Assembly (NCBI RefSeq): GCF_014197265.1
Contig: NZ_JACIFH010000001.1
Coordinates: 2,294,001 to 2,358,000 of the forward strand
Length of the DNA: 64,000 bases
Direction: 5' to 3'
From: Microbacterium invictum
GTDB lineage: Bacteria > Actinomycetota > Actinomycetes > Actinomycetales > Microbacteriaceae
Shown here piece by piece: positions 1 to 8,587 of the stretch. The translations under genes were made by a program, and so were the position numbers. Position 1 is the first letter of the stretch. Every line of letters starts with the position of its first letter. Under the pieces are notes generated by a model, which was given only the letters and a program-made list of their open reading frames with translations, searched no databases and was not told where the DNA came from.

Positions 1-2231
1 CCTGCGCGACACGGATCGAGCGCAAGCTCAACAAGCTGCCCGGCGTGGAAGCGACCGTCAACTACGCCACCGAGAAAGCCCGGGTGCGCGGGCAGGACGT
101 CGACCCTGCGGCGCTTATCGCCGCAGTGCAATCGGCCGGGTATCAAGCCGCCGTTCCCGCCCCACCGGCCGCCGACCCCTCAGGCGAGGGTGCTGCCGCG
201 CCGGCCGCGGATGGTGAGTTGGTGTCGTTGCGGCAGCGTCTGCTGATCAGCACCGCCCTGGCGGTGCCGGTCGCAGTGCTGTCGATGGTCCCGGCGTTGC
301 AGTTCGAGTACTGGCAGTGGCTGGCGCTCACCCTCACCGCCCCCGTCGCGGTGTGGGGGGCGTGGCCGTTTCACCGCGCCGCGGCCGTCAACGCCCGCCA
401 CGGCGCAGCGACGATGGACACGTTGATCAGTGTCGGCGTGATCGCCGCGTTCGGCTGGTCGCTGTACGCCCTGTTCTTCGGCGGCGCCGGGATGCCGGGA
501 ATGACGATGACTTTCACGCTTGTCGGCACCCCGCAGGCAGGCGGGCACGAGATCTACCTCGAGGTCGCCGCGTTGGTGACGGTCTTCATCCTCGCCGGCC
601 GGTACGCCGAAGCCCGCGCCCGCAAGTCGTCGTCCGAGGCGTTGCGTGCGCTGCTGGAACTGGGCGCGAAAGACGCCGTGAAGATCGTCGGCGGGGTGGA
701 GCAGCGGGTTCCGGCGGCGCAGCTGGTCGTCGGTGACACCGTGCTGGTCCGGCCGGGGGAGAAAATCCCCTCCGACGGGCTCGTCGTCGACGGGTCGTCC
801 GCGATCGACGCGAGCATGCTCACCGGCGAATCCACGCCGGTCGAAGTCGGCGTCGGCTCTCGGGTGGTGGGCGCCACCGTGAACGTCGGCGGCCGCCTCA
901 CGGTGGAGATCACCCGTGTCGGCGCGGACACCGAGCTGGCACGGATGCGGCGGCTGATGGAGGAGGCGCAGACCGGGAAAGCCAAGGTGCAGCGTCTCGC
1001 CGACCGGGTCTCGGGTGTGTTCGTGCCGGTGGTGATCCTGCTCGCAATCACCGCGTTCGTCGGGTGGCTGCTGGTCGGTGGCTCGATCGAGCTGGCGTTC
1101 ACCGCCGCGGTAGCAACCCTGATCATCGCCTGCCCGTGCGCACTGGGACTCGCAACCCCCACCGCGCTGCTGGTGGGCACCGGTCGCGGCTCCCAGCTGG
1201 GCATCCTCATCCGGGGACCGCAGGTGCTGGAGCAGACCCGCAAGGTCGACACGATCGTGCTGGACAAGACCGGCACCGTCACCTCCGGCACCATGACCGT
1301 CACCGCGGTACACCCCGCCCCCGGCGTCACCACCGCCCAGTTGCTGGCCACGGCCGCGGCGGTGGAGTCCGGGTCGGAGCACCCCGTCGCGCGGGCCATC
1401 GTCACCGAGTCCGGCCCGGTGCCGGCGGCCGAGACGTTTGCCTCTCACGCCGGGCTCGGGGTGCAGGGCATCGTGGACGAGTCGCTCATAGTCGCCGGTC
1501 GCCCTTCATGGCTGCAAGAACAGTGGGGCATCACTCCTCCTGCTGACCTGCAGCGGGAAGCGGACAATCTGGAAGCGGCCGGGGCGACAGTGGTCGCGAT
1601 CGGCCGCGACGGGGAGCACCTGGGCATCATCGCGGTCGCGGACACGGTCAAACCCACCAGTGCCGAAGCCGTTGCCCGGTTCAAGGCGCTGGGGATGACG
1701 CCGGTACTGCTCACCGGCGACAACGACGGCGCCGCCCGCCACATCGCCGCGACTGTCGGGATCGACCAGGTCCACGCCGGTGTCACCCCGGCCGGCAAGC
1801 TCGATGTCGTCCGCCGGCTGCAGGACGAGGGCCGGGTGGTGGCGATGGTCGGTGATGGTGTGAACGACGCCGCCGCGCTAGCGGCCGCTGACCTGGGTCT
1901 TGCGATGGGCGGCGGCACGGACGCCGCAATCGCCGCCAGCGACATCACCGTCGTCTCCGGCGACCTGCTGGTCGTGGCCGACGCGGTCCGGCTGGCTCGC
2001 CGCACCCTGGGCACCATCAAGGGCAACCTGTTCTGGGCATTCGCGTACAACGTCGCCGCCATCCCGGTGGCGATGGCCGGGCTGCTCAACCCGCTGGTCG
2101 CCGCGGCCGCGATGGCATTGTCCTCGGTGTTCGTGGTGACCAACAGCCTGCGGCTGCGCGGCTTCCGCGCCACCCCGGCCACCACACCCGCTCTCACCTC
2201 ACCGGACTCCCGCGTTCCTGCCCGAGTCTGA
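1..2231 (+). CDS. copA: Copper-exporting P1B-type ATPase, CPC class (5' end missing)
   Basis: ATP-driven export of Cu(I) across the cytoplasmic membrane. The reading frame is open from base 3 and begins inside an N-terminal heavy-metal-associated (HMA) domain: the first visible codon is the second Cys of a CxxC site, followed by [14 protein letters not shown]. About 740 residues are present and only the extreme N-terminus lies outside. Visible motifs in order are TGES in the actuator domain, CPC in membrane helix 6 (bases 1131-1139), DKTG with the phosphorylated Asp (1263-1265), SEHP, GDGVND, and the late-helix YN and SS signatures of Cu(I)-type pumps. A ribosome site for the second ATPase starts 24 nt after the stop, so the two pumps are probably co-transcribed. 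Its promoter and any CsoR operator lie outside the window. Confidence 0.95.
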   Translation, partial: CATRIERKLNKLPGVEATVNYATEKARVRGQDVDPAALIAAVQSAGYQAAVPAPPAADPSGEGAAAPAADGELVSLRQRLLISTALAVPVAVLSMVPALQFEYWQWLALTLTAPVAVWGAWPFHRAAAVNARHGAATMDTLISVGVIAAFGWSLYALFFGGAGMPGMTMTFTLVGTPQAGGHEIYLEVAALVTVFILAGRYAEARARKSSSEALRALLELGAKDAVKIVGGVEQRVPAAQLVVGDTVLVRPGEKIPSDGLVVDGSSAIDASMLTGESTPVEVGVGSRVVGATVNVGGRLTVEITRVGADTELARMRRLMEEAQTGKAKVQRLADRVSGVFVPVVILLAITAFVGWLLVGGSIELAFTAAVATLIIACPCALGLATPTALLVGTGRGSQLGILIRGPQVLEQTRKVDTIVLDKTGTVTSGTMTVTAVHPAPGVTTAQLLATAAAVESGSEHPVARAIVTESGPVPAAETFASHAGLGVQGIVDESLIVAGRPSWLQEQWGITPPADLQREADNLEAAGATVVAIGRDGEHLGIIAVADTVKPTSAEAVARFKALGMTPVLLTGDNDGAARHIAATVGIDQVHAGVTPAGKLDVVRRLQDEGRVVAMVGDGVNDAAALAAADLGLAMGGGTDAAIAASDITVVSGDLLVVADAVRLARRTLGTIKGNLFWAFAYNVAAIPVAMAGLLNPLVAAAAMALSSVFVVTNSLRLRGFRATPATTPALTSPDSRVPARV

Positions 2232-2270
2232 CCCGCATCCCCCCGGATGCATCGTGGAAGGAGGCTCGCC

Positions 2271-4493
2271 ATGAGCCAGCACGACCACCACCCCGCGGGG
2301 CAGACCCCTGCCGGGCCCGCCGACGACGAGAACACCGCCCGCGGCATGCGGGAAGCCGTCGCCGAACCCGACACCCAGCACGCGCACCACGCGCCGGCTG
2401 CCGCCCCACACGACGAGCACGCCCAACCGACGCACGGCGGGCATGCCGGGCATGATGAGCACGCCGGTCATGAGGGTGCACATGCGGGGATGGCGCACGG
2501 CGGACATGGGGGGCATGCCGGTCACGGGGACCATGTGGGTCAGTTCCGACGGCTGTTTTGGATCATGCTGATCCTTGCCATCCCGGTGGTCGCTTTCTCG
2601 GGCATGTTCTCGATGCTGCTGGGGTATCCGCTGCCCGATGCCGCCTGGGTGGGGTGGATCTCTCCGGTGCTGGGCACCGTCATGTACGTGTGGGGTGGTG
2701 CCCCGTTCCTGACCGGCGCGGTCAGCGAGCTGCGAAACCGCAAGCCCGGCATGATGCTGCTGATCGGGCTGGCGATCACCGTCGCGTTCGTCGCGTCCTG
2801 GGGGGCCAGTCTCGGCCTGCTGCACCACGAGCTGGACTTCTGGTGGGAACTGGCGCTGCTGATCGTCATCATGCTGCTGGGCCACTGGATCGAGATGCGG
2901 TCCCTGGCGCAGACCACCTCCGCGCTGGACTCCCTCGCCGCGCTGCTGCCGGACGAGGCTGAGAAGGTCGACGGGGATACCACGGTGACCGTCGCGCCTT
3001 CGGACTTGCAGGTTGGGGATGTGGTGGTGGTCCGCCCCGGCGGGCGCGTACCTGCAGATGGGCGGGTGGTGCAGGGGTCGGCGAGCATGGACGAGTCGAT
3101 GATCACCGGCGAATCGCGCCCGGTACGCCGCAGCGACGGTGACCCGGTCGTGGCCGGCACCGTCGCCACCGACTCCGGGGTGCGGGTGGAGATCACCGCG
3201 GTGGGGGAGAACACCGCTCTGGCCGGTATCCAACGCTTGGTCACTGAGGCGCAGAACTCCTCTTCGAAGGCGCAGCGCCTCGCCGACCGGGCCGCCGGGT
3301 GGCTGTTCTGGTTCGCTCTCATCGCCGCCGGGATCACCGCCGTGGTGTGGACACTGGTCGGTCTGCCCGACGACGCGGTGATCCGCACCATCACCGTGCT
3401 GGTCATCGCCTGCCCTCACGCGCTGGGCCTGGCCATCCCACTGGTGGTGTCGATCGCCACCGAACGAGCCGCCCGCGGCGGTGTGCTCATCAAGGACCGG
3501 CTCGCGCTGGAAAGCATGCGCACCGTAAACACCGTGCTGTTCGACAAGACCGGCACCCTCACCAAGGGCGCCCCTGCCGTGACCGGTGTCGAACCAGTGG
3601 ACGAGATCGACGCGGACCGGCTGGTGGCCCTGGCCGCTGCGGCAGAGTCCGATTCCGAGCACCCGCTGGCGCGCGCCATCGTCACTGCTGCGCGGGACAA
3701 GCACCTGCCGGTGTCGGCGTCGACCGGCTTCGAGTCCTCACCCGCGGTCGGGGTGCGTGCGACCGTTGACGGCCAGGTGGTGCAGGTTGGCGGACCGTAC
3801 CTGCTCAAGCAGGCCGGCGCGCACGAGCTGCCCATCGCGGACCGGTGGCGGGAAGAGGGTGCCATCATCTTGCACGTCCTCATCGACGGGAAGGTCGCCG
3901 GTGCGTTGCGGTTGGCCGATGAGATCCGCCCGGAGTCCCGGCAGGCCGTCGACGCGCTGCACGAGCGGAACGTGCAGGTTGTGATGATCACCGGTGATGC
4001 CGACGCGGTCGCCGCGTCGGTGGCTACTGAACTGGGCATCGACCGGTTCTTCGCTGGGGTGCGCCCGGAGGACAAGGCGTCCAAGGTGAAGCAGCTGCAG
4101 GACGAAGGCCGCAAGGTCGCAATGGTCGGCGACGGGGTGAACGACGCCCCCGCCCTGGCCCAGGCTGATGTGGGTATCGCCATCGGCGCGGGAACCGATG
4201 TCGCGATCGCGTCCGCGGGGGTCATCCTTGCCAGCGACGACCCCCGGTCGGTGCTGTCGGTGATCGAGTTGTCCCGCGCCAGCTACCGCAAGATGAAGCA
4301 GAACCTGTGGTGGGCCGCCGGATACAACCTCATCTCGGTGCCCTTGGCTGCCGGCATCCTCGCCCCGATCGGTTTCGTGCTACCGATGTCGGTCGGCGCG
4401 ATCCTGATGTCACTGTCCACCATCGTCGTCGCCCTCAACGCGCAGCTGCTGCGGAGGCTTGACCTTAGCCCGGACGCAGTTCTCGACCGGTGA
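2271..4493 (+). CDS. copB: His-rich P1B-type ATPase, CPH class (CopB-like)
   Basis: Second metal pump of the copper module. CPH-type ATPases of this subclass (1B-3) are usually linked to export of copper or silver. The ATG at 2271 is preceded by GGAAGGAGG, so it is preferred over the upstream in-frame ATG at 2247. The first ~85 residues are a cytosolic His/Met-rich tail with repeated HGGHAGH-type runs that replaces an HMA domain. Then come TGES, the CPH membrane motif (bases 3411-3419), DKTG (Asp at 3543-3545), SEHP, GDGVND, and a last helix with MSVGAILMSLST typical of CopB. Length (740 aa) is normal. Its stop overlaps the extended reading frame of the next gene. Cu versus Ag specificity cannot be settled from sequence. 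Confidence 0.94.
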   Translation: MSQHDHHPAGQTPAGPADDENTARGMREAVAEPDTQHAHHAPAAAPHDEHAQPTHGGHAGHDEHAGHEGAHAGMAHGGHGGHAGHGDHVGQFRRLFWIMLILAIPVVAFSGMFSMLLGYPLPDAAWVGWISPVLGTVMYVWGGAPFLTGAVSELRNRKPGMMLLIGLAITVAFVASWGASLGLLHHELDFWWELALLIVIMLLGHWIEMRSLAQTTSALDSLAALLPDEAEKVDGDTTVTVAPSDLQVGDVVVVRPGGRVPADGRVVQGSASMDESMITGESRPVRRSDGDPVVAGTVATDSGVRVEITAVGENTALAGIQRLVTEAQNSSSKAQRLADRAAGWLFWFALIAAGITAVVWTLVGLPDDAVIRTITVLVIACPHALGLAIPLVVSIATERAARGGVLIKDRLALESMRTVNTVLFDKTGTLTKGAPAVTGVEPVDEIDADRLVALAAAAESDSEHPLARAIVTAARDKHLPVSASTGFESSPAVGVRATVDGQVVQVGGPYLLKQAGAHELPIADRWREEGAIILHVLIDGKVAGALRLADEIRPESRQAVDALHERNVQVVMITGDADAVAASVATELGIDRFFAGVRPEDKASKVKQLQDEGRKVAMVGDGVNDAPALAQADVGIAIGAGTDVAIASAGVILASDDPRSVLSVIELSRASYRKMKQNLWWAAGYNLISVPLAAGILAPIGFVLPMSVGAILMSLSTIVVALNAQLLRRLDLSPDAVLDR

Positions 4494-4528
4494 CGGGTGT
4501 GCCGTACCGTGGAAGGGAGGGAGGTGAC

Positions 4529-4966
4529 ATGTCGCTGATCGCACTGACGGACCGGCTGTACGCTGGCCGGTCGATGGCGCGCACGCTGCTGCTGCTCATC
4601 GCCCTCACCGCCGCGGTCATCGCCGGCCTGCTGGCCATGCACTCCCTCAACGCCCACACCGCCGCGGACACCGGTCACCAGACCACCCTCACCGCCGCTG
4701 CTGCGAGCACGGCTGTGGATGACCATCATCCCGGCGCTCCCGCGACGGATGAACCGTGCCCGGACTGCGGCACCGGCCACACCGACATGCTCACTATGGC
4801 GTGCGTGCTCGCTCTGCTGGCGGCCGTGCTGCTACTGTTTGGGCCGCGCAACGCCCTGCGGTGTCTGTCCACACAGCCCCGCCCCAGGCCGCTCGGCACC
4901 GCCGTCTTCCCCTTCACGCTCCTGCGACCACCCTCCCTCAACGTTCTCTGTATCAGCCGTACGTGA
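4529..4966 (+). CDS. DUF6153-type small membrane protein
   Basis: A 145-residue protein of unknown function in the copper module. The ATG at 4529 has GGGAGGTGA directly upstream, a better start than the in-frame codon at 4490. It has a hydrophobic N-terminal helix (around residues 20-40), an extracytoplasmic stretch with DDHHP and a CPDC pair, a second membrane helix, and a C-terminal tail ending NVLCISRT. The overall plan (helix, His/Cys loop, helix, conserved tail) fits the DUF6153 family often found beside copper ATPases in actinobacteria. Extracytoplasmic copper binding by the His and Cys residues is an inference. A paralogue with the same plan is at 6667-7089. Confidence 0.75.
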   Translation: MSLIALTDRLYAGRSMARTLLLLIALTAAVIAGLLAMHSLNAHTAADTGHQTTLTAAAASTAVDDHHPGAPATDEPCPDCGTGHTDMLTMACVLALLAAVLLLFGPRNALRCLSTQPRPRPLGTAVFPFTLLRPPSLNVLCISRT

Positions 4967-5066
4967 TGCGACCCGAGTCGGCCCCCTCGTGGCACCGGCT
5001 CTCTCGTCGCGCGCCCGTCATCCCGACCGGCGTCCTTTCACGTACCCCTGTTTGGAGAACCCCCTT

Positions 5067-5675
5067 ATGAAGATTCGTACCGCGGCGACCGCCGCGCTCA
5101 CCCTCGCCGCCGCGCTCACCCTCGCAGGCTGCGCCGGCAGCACCGGCTCCGGTTCGGAATCCATGCCGGGCATGGATCACGGCGGAAGCTCGTCGTCCAC
5201 GTCGGCAGCGGACTTCAACGGCGCGGACGTCATGTTCGCGCAGATGATGATCCCGCACCACCAGCAGGCCATCGAGATGTCCGACATGCTCCTCGCGAAG
5301 GACGGCATCGACGAGCAGGTGATCGCTCTGGCCGAGGACATCAAAGCCGCCCAGCAACCCGAAATCGACCAGCTGCAGGAATGGCTGGACGAGTGGGGTG
5401 CCGACAGCGGCACCGAGTCCATGGAAGGCATGGACCACGGCGGCGACATGATGATGAGCGAGGACGACATGGCCGCCCTCGAATCGGCCACCGGCGCCGA
5501 CGCGGCCCGACTGTTCCTCGAGCAGATGACGATGCACCACGAAGGCGCCATCGAAATGGCTCAAGACGAAGTCGACAACGGTCAGAACCCGGACCCGGTA
5601 GAGATGGCTCAGACCATCGTCGACACGCAGACTGCCGAGATCGCTCAGATGCAGGAACTGCTCGGCCAGCTCTAA
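5067..5675 (+). CDS. DUF305 lipoprotein, His/Met-rich
   Basis: A 202-residue secreted lipoprotein. The ATG at 5067 follows TTTGGAGAA. Residues 1-20 form a lipoprotein signal peptide ending LAGC, so the mature protein would be lipid-anchored through Cys. Two MDHGG segments (ESMPGMDHGG and SMEGMDHGGDMMM) and two paired-His segments, IPHHQQAIEMSD and MHHEGAIEMAQ, are the family signature. DUF305 proteins are ferritin-like helical proteins common in copper islands, where metal binding outside the membrane is the usual proposal; the exact role is not established. It needs diacylglyceryl transfer and signal peptidase II, and lspA is encoded in the same island. A perfect hairpin follows the gene. 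Confidence 0.88.
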   Translation: MKIRTAATAALTLAAALTLAGCAGSTGSGSESMPGMDHGGSSSSTSAADFNGADVMFAQMMIPHHQQAIEMSDMLLAKDGIDEQVIALAEDIKAAQQPEIDQLQEWLDEWGADSGTESMEGMDHGGDMMMSEDDMAALESATGADAARLFLEQMTMHHEGAIEMAQDEVDNGQNPDPVEMAQTIVDTQTAEIAQMQELLGQL

Positions 5676-5683
5676 CCGCACCC

Positions 5684-5717
5684 GGTGAGGACGCCCAACC
5701 CGACGGGCGTCCTCACC
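5684..5717 (+). terminator. Hairpin after the DUF305 gene
   Basis: A perfect 13-bp inverted repeat, GGTGAGGACGCCC and its complement, with an 8-nt loop, starts 8 nt after the DUF305 stop. There is no clear U-tract, which is common for actinobacterial terminators. It may only attenuate transcription, because the next gene starts 20 nt beyond it in the same orientation. Confidence 0.75.
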
Positions 5718-5737
5718 CTCAACTCGAAAGGGTATAT

Positions 5738-6577
5738 ATGCGCATGCCTCTGCGCGAGACAGCCAGCGTTGTCGCGCTCCTCACTCTGGCCCTCACCGGT
5801 TGTGCAGGTACCGCGCCACCGTCCACCGGCGCCGACCACACGGCCGCCACCGCTACCGCACACGTGCACGCCATCGTGCCTGACCCGAACGGCGAGGGGT
5901 TCCTGCTCGGCACCCACGAGGGCCTCTACGCGGCGACCGCCGACGGGCAACTCGCCTCACGAGTCGGGAGCTACGGCTTCGACGCAATGGGACTCACTGC
6001 CATTGACGACGACCTCATCGCCTCCGGCCACCCGGCCAGAGGCACCCCAGCCGAACTGGGGGAAGGGAACCTTGGCATCATCCGCAGCGGCGATGGTGGC
6101 ACCACCTGGGAACCGGTCGCATTCACGGGCGAGAAAGACTTCCACGTCCTCGCTGCCGGGCCCGACGACACCCTGTACGGACAAGAAACCGGCAGCGCAC
6201 TGATCATGGCCAGCGCTGATCGTGGTGTCACGTGGTCTCCCACGGGAGCGACCCTGCTCATCTTCGGTCTCGTCGTCGACGCCGCGGGACGAATCATCGT
6301 CACGACCCCCGATGGCCCCCAGGTCAGCACCGACGGAGGGGCAACGTTCGATCCGCTACCCGGTGCGCCGAACCTGTATCCCATCGCCAACTCCCCGAAC
6401 CACCAGCAACTCATCGGCGTCGACAACAAAGGCACCATCTGGGCCAGCACGAGCGGAGATCCGTCCTGGGAAAACGTCGGAACCGTACACGGCTCCGCGC
6501 AAGCAATCACCGTCACCGACGCCGGCGACATCCTCGTCGTAGACGACAGCGGACTCAGCCGGGTTCCCTCCGCCTAG
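5738..6577 (+). CDS. BNR/sialidase-fold lipoprotein (F510_1955-like)
   Basis: A 279-residue secreted protein. The ATG at 5738 follows CGAAAGG. The N-terminus is a lipoprotein signal with the lipobox LTGC (Cys about residue 22). The mature part is a repeat-built beta-propeller-like domain: HVHAIVPDPNGEGFLLGTHEGLY, then strand repeats such as SGDGGTTWEPV, SADRGVTWSPT and STDGGATFDPL, which are Asp-box (BNR) motifs. Proteins of this type are called glycosylhydrolase- or sialidase-like, but the classic sialidase catalytic set is not evident, so no enzymatic role is assigned. It sits between the DUF305 and DUF6153-like genes, which suggests a copper-associated envelope role (inference). Confidence 0.75.
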   Translation: MRMPLRETASVVALLTLALTGCAGTAPPSTGADHTAATATAHVHAIVPDPNGEGFLLGTHEGLYAATADGQLASRVGSYGFDAMGLTAIDDDLIASGHPARGTPAELGEGNLGIIRSGDGGTTWEPVAFTGEKDFHVLAAGPDDTLYGQETGSALIMASADRGVTWSPTGATLLIFGLVVDAAGRIIVTTPDGPQVSTDGGATFDPLPGAPNLYPIANSPNHQQLIGVDNKGTIWASTSGDPSWENVGTVHGSAQAITVTDAGDILVVDDSGLSRVPSA

Positions 6578-6666
6578 CGACCTCAGCATCGGCTGACTAT
6601 ACAGTTGATAGTGTCTGATAACTGGATATTCCACTTCCCTGATCCCTGAGCGTAGGACCGTTTGCG

Positions 6667-7089
6667 ATGATTCGCCCCGACCGCGCTGGCCGCGCAATCG
6701 CCCCGAGCGTGCGCTGGCCGGTGGCAAGGCTGCTGGTAGGGCTGGGTCTCGTCCTGGCGCTCCTGATGTGCTCGTGGGCAGCGACGCACTCTGAGACCGA
6801 AGGCCGTCAGGCCGCGTCGATCGCAGAGCCGATCATCATCATGGACGAGGCGGGCGCCGTCCCGACGGTGACGTCAGGTGGGCACGCCAGCGAGGCCGGA
6901 GATCTCGGCGCCGCCCTCTGCCTGTTGGGAGTGGTGTGCGCGCTGATGCTTGTCGTGCTGGCCTGGCGGGCACCCTCGCGGCCCTACAGCGTCGAGCGTG
7001 TCGCGAAGATGATGCTTGAGCTGATCACGGTCGCGCCGTCCCGAATGCCGGCGCTTACTCTTGCGCAGCTGGGCGTCTCCCGAACCTGA
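6667..7089 (+). CDS. DUF6153-like small membrane protein (second copy)
   Basis: A 140-residue protein of unknown function, probably a diverged paralogue of the protein at 4529-4966. The plan is the same: N-terminal helix (about residues 20-42), a polar loop with a single GGHAS segment, a second helix (about 82-103), and a tail ending LAQLGVSRT that matches the SRT ending of the first copy. It lacks the CPDC pair and most His residues of the first copy, so its metal-binding potential looks weaker. The ATG at 6667 has TAGGA about 10 nt upstream. A strong hairpin at 7121-7153 separates it from the thioredoxin operon. Confidence 0.65.
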   Translation: MIRPDRAGRAIAPSVRWPVARLLVGLGLVLALLMCSWAATHSETEGRQAASIAEPIIIMDEAGAVPTVTSGGHASEAGDLGAALCLLGVVCALMLVVLAWRAPSRPYSVERVAKMMLELITVAPSRMPALTLAQLGVSRT

Positions 7090-7120
7090 TCCACCACTCA
7101 ACCCACTCGCCCCTGTGAGA

Positions 7121-7153
7121 GCGTGCGGTCGCTGGCGCCGCCAGACCGCACGC
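7121..7153 (+). terminator. Strong hairpin closing the copper module
   Basis: Perfect 10-bp arms (GCGTGCGGTC and its complement) enclose a further 4-bp stem TGGC/GCCA with a 3-nt loop. It lies 32 nt after the DUF6153-like stop and 28 nt before the next start. It is a good candidate terminator, although an attenuator role for the downstream operon is also possible. Confidence 0.7.
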
Positions 7154-7181
7154 CTGTTGAGTCCTGGTATTGGAGAACGTC

Positions 7182-7841
7182 GTGGCAAACCCATTCCGGG
7201 TGACTTCCGTCACCCGCACCGTCCCCCCGGTTGCCCATCGGAGATCCTGGCGCGCGTTCCGTGCGGCCGCCGCGATGCTCGCCGCGACCGCTGTACTCGC
7301 GGTCGCAGGGTGCACATCGCAGGACGGGCTGGCCGCCACGGCAAACAACGGCACCGGTTCCACCAGCGTTGACGAGCGCATCGTCGAGATCTCCGCGGAA
7401 AAGCGCGGCGAGACAGTGGTGTTCGCCGGCGTCGACGAGCGCGGCAATCCGGTCAGCAGCGACGAGTTCGCCGGCGAGGTGTACGTCGTGAACTTCTGGT
7501 ATGCCGCGTGTGGCCCGTGCCGGGTCGAGGCTCCTCTGCTCGAAGAGGTGTGGCAGACCTACCAACCCGAAGGGGTGGGGTTCATCGGGGTGAACATCTA
7601 CGACCAACCCGCCACCGCGCTGTCGTTCGCGGAGGACTACGGGATCACCTACCCGAGCGTGATCGACATCGTCGACGGGAAGACGAAGCTCGCCTTCGCC
7701 GCGGTCACCCCCATCCAGGCGACCCCGACGACCCTGGTGATGGACAGGCAGGGCAGGGTCGCCGCGCGGATTATCGGGCAGCTGCCGGCCGCGTCAATCC
7801 TGTCCACCCTCGTCGCGGACGCGCTGGCGGAGAGCCAGTGA
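7182..7841 (+). CDS. TlpA/ResA-like thioredoxin lipoprotein
   Basis: A 219-residue membrane-anchored thiol-disulfide oxidoreductase, the first gene of the redox/lipoprotein operon. GTG at 7182 is chosen because TTGGAG lies 7 nt before it; the TTG at 7170 overlaps that site. A long basic N-terminus precedes a hydrophobic segment and the lipobox VAGC. The thioredoxin fold shows NFWYAACGPCRVEAP with a CGPC active site, then the cis-Pro segment ATPTTLVMDRQGRV. In system II cytochrome c maturation such proteins take electrons from CcdA, encoded next with a 4-nt GTGA overlap, and reduce the haem-binding Cys pair of apocytochrome. Confidence 0.9.
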   Translation: MANPFRVTSVTRTVPPVAHRRSWRAFRAAAAMLAATAVLAVAGCTSQDGLAATANNGTGSTSVDERIVEISAEKRGETVVFAGVDERGNPVSSDEFAGEVYVVNFWYAACGPCRVEAPLLEEVWQTYQPEGVGFIGVNIYDQPATALSFAEDYGITYPSVIDIVDGKTKLAFAAVTPIQATPTTLVMDRQGRVAARIIGQLPAASILSTLVADALAESQ

Positions 7842-8587
7842 GCGCCGAAGGGTTCATCTTCGACGGCGCGCTATGGGTGGCCGTGCTCATCGCCATGCTC
7901 GCGGGCCTGATCTCCTTCGTCTCCCCGTGCGTGCTCCCGCTTGTCCCCGGATACTTCGGCTACCTCGGGTCCTCCCTCTCCACCTCCCCGACACAAAGCC
8001 ATCCCGCCGGCCGTGGACGGCTGCTCGGAGGGGTGGCGTTGTTCGTCGCCGGATTCACCCTCGTGTTCATGACCGTCACAGTGCTCGGTGGGGTCGCGGG
8101 ACTGTTCTTCCTCGAATACGCGAACATCCTCACCCGGGCGCTCGGGGTCGTCGTCATCGTTCTGGGCCTGGTTTTCATTGGCGCGTTCCCTCGCGCGCAA
8201 CGCACCCTCCGCCCCCGTTTCCGCGGCAACCTGGGTCTGCTCAGCGCGCCACTGCTGGGCATCGCGCTCGGGATCGGCTGGACCCCCTGCATCGGACCGA
8301 CGCTGGCGGCGATCATGTCGGTGTCCTGGAATCTCGGCGACCCCGGTCGTGCCGCGCTGCTGGGACTGGCGTACTCCCTCGGCCTGGGCATCCCGTTCTT
8401 CCTGCTCGCGCTCGGACTGGGCTGGGCCACCCGCTCGGTCACCTTCCTCCGCCGTCACATCCGCGTGGTCAACATCATCGGCGGCAGCCTGCTCATCGCC
8501 CTAGGCGTGCTGATGGTCACCGGCATCTGGGGCACGCTGATGTCCGTCCTACAGGGGGTGATGCTCAGTGTCACGCTCCCTCTCTGA
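7838..8587 (+). CDS. ccdA: CcdA-type electron-transfer membrane protein
   Basis: A 249-residue protein with six predicted membrane helices that carries reducing equivalents from cytoplasmic thioredoxin to extracytoplasmic thiol proteins. Two conserved Cys in helices 1 and 4 are present: SFVSPCVLPLVPGY and GWTPCIGPTLAA. Start GTG at 7838 overlaps the TlpA-like stop (GTGA). Its 3' end overlaps the ResB gene by 20 nt. Partners by position are the TlpA-like protein upstream and the ResB/CcsB haem-ligation pair. Confidence 0.94.
   Translation: MSAEGFIFDGALWVAVLIAMLAGLISFVSPCVLPLVPGYFGYLGSSLSTSPTQSHPAGRGRLLGGVALFVAGFTLVFMTVTVLGGVAGLFFLEYANILTRALGVVVIVLGLVFIGAFPRAQRTLRPRFRGNLGLLSAPLLGIALGIGWTPCIGPTLAAIMSVSWNLGDPGRAALLGLAYSLGLGIPFFLLALGLGWATRSVTFLRRHIRVVNIIGGSLLIALGVLMVTGIWGTLMSVLQGVMLSVTLPL

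Noticed and set aside
6590..6640. Operator or promoter before the second DUF6153-like gene (CAGTT...AACTG, TTGATA/TATTCC)
   Set aside because: The stem is only 5 bp with a 13-nt spacer and the boxes match poorly; nothing decisive.
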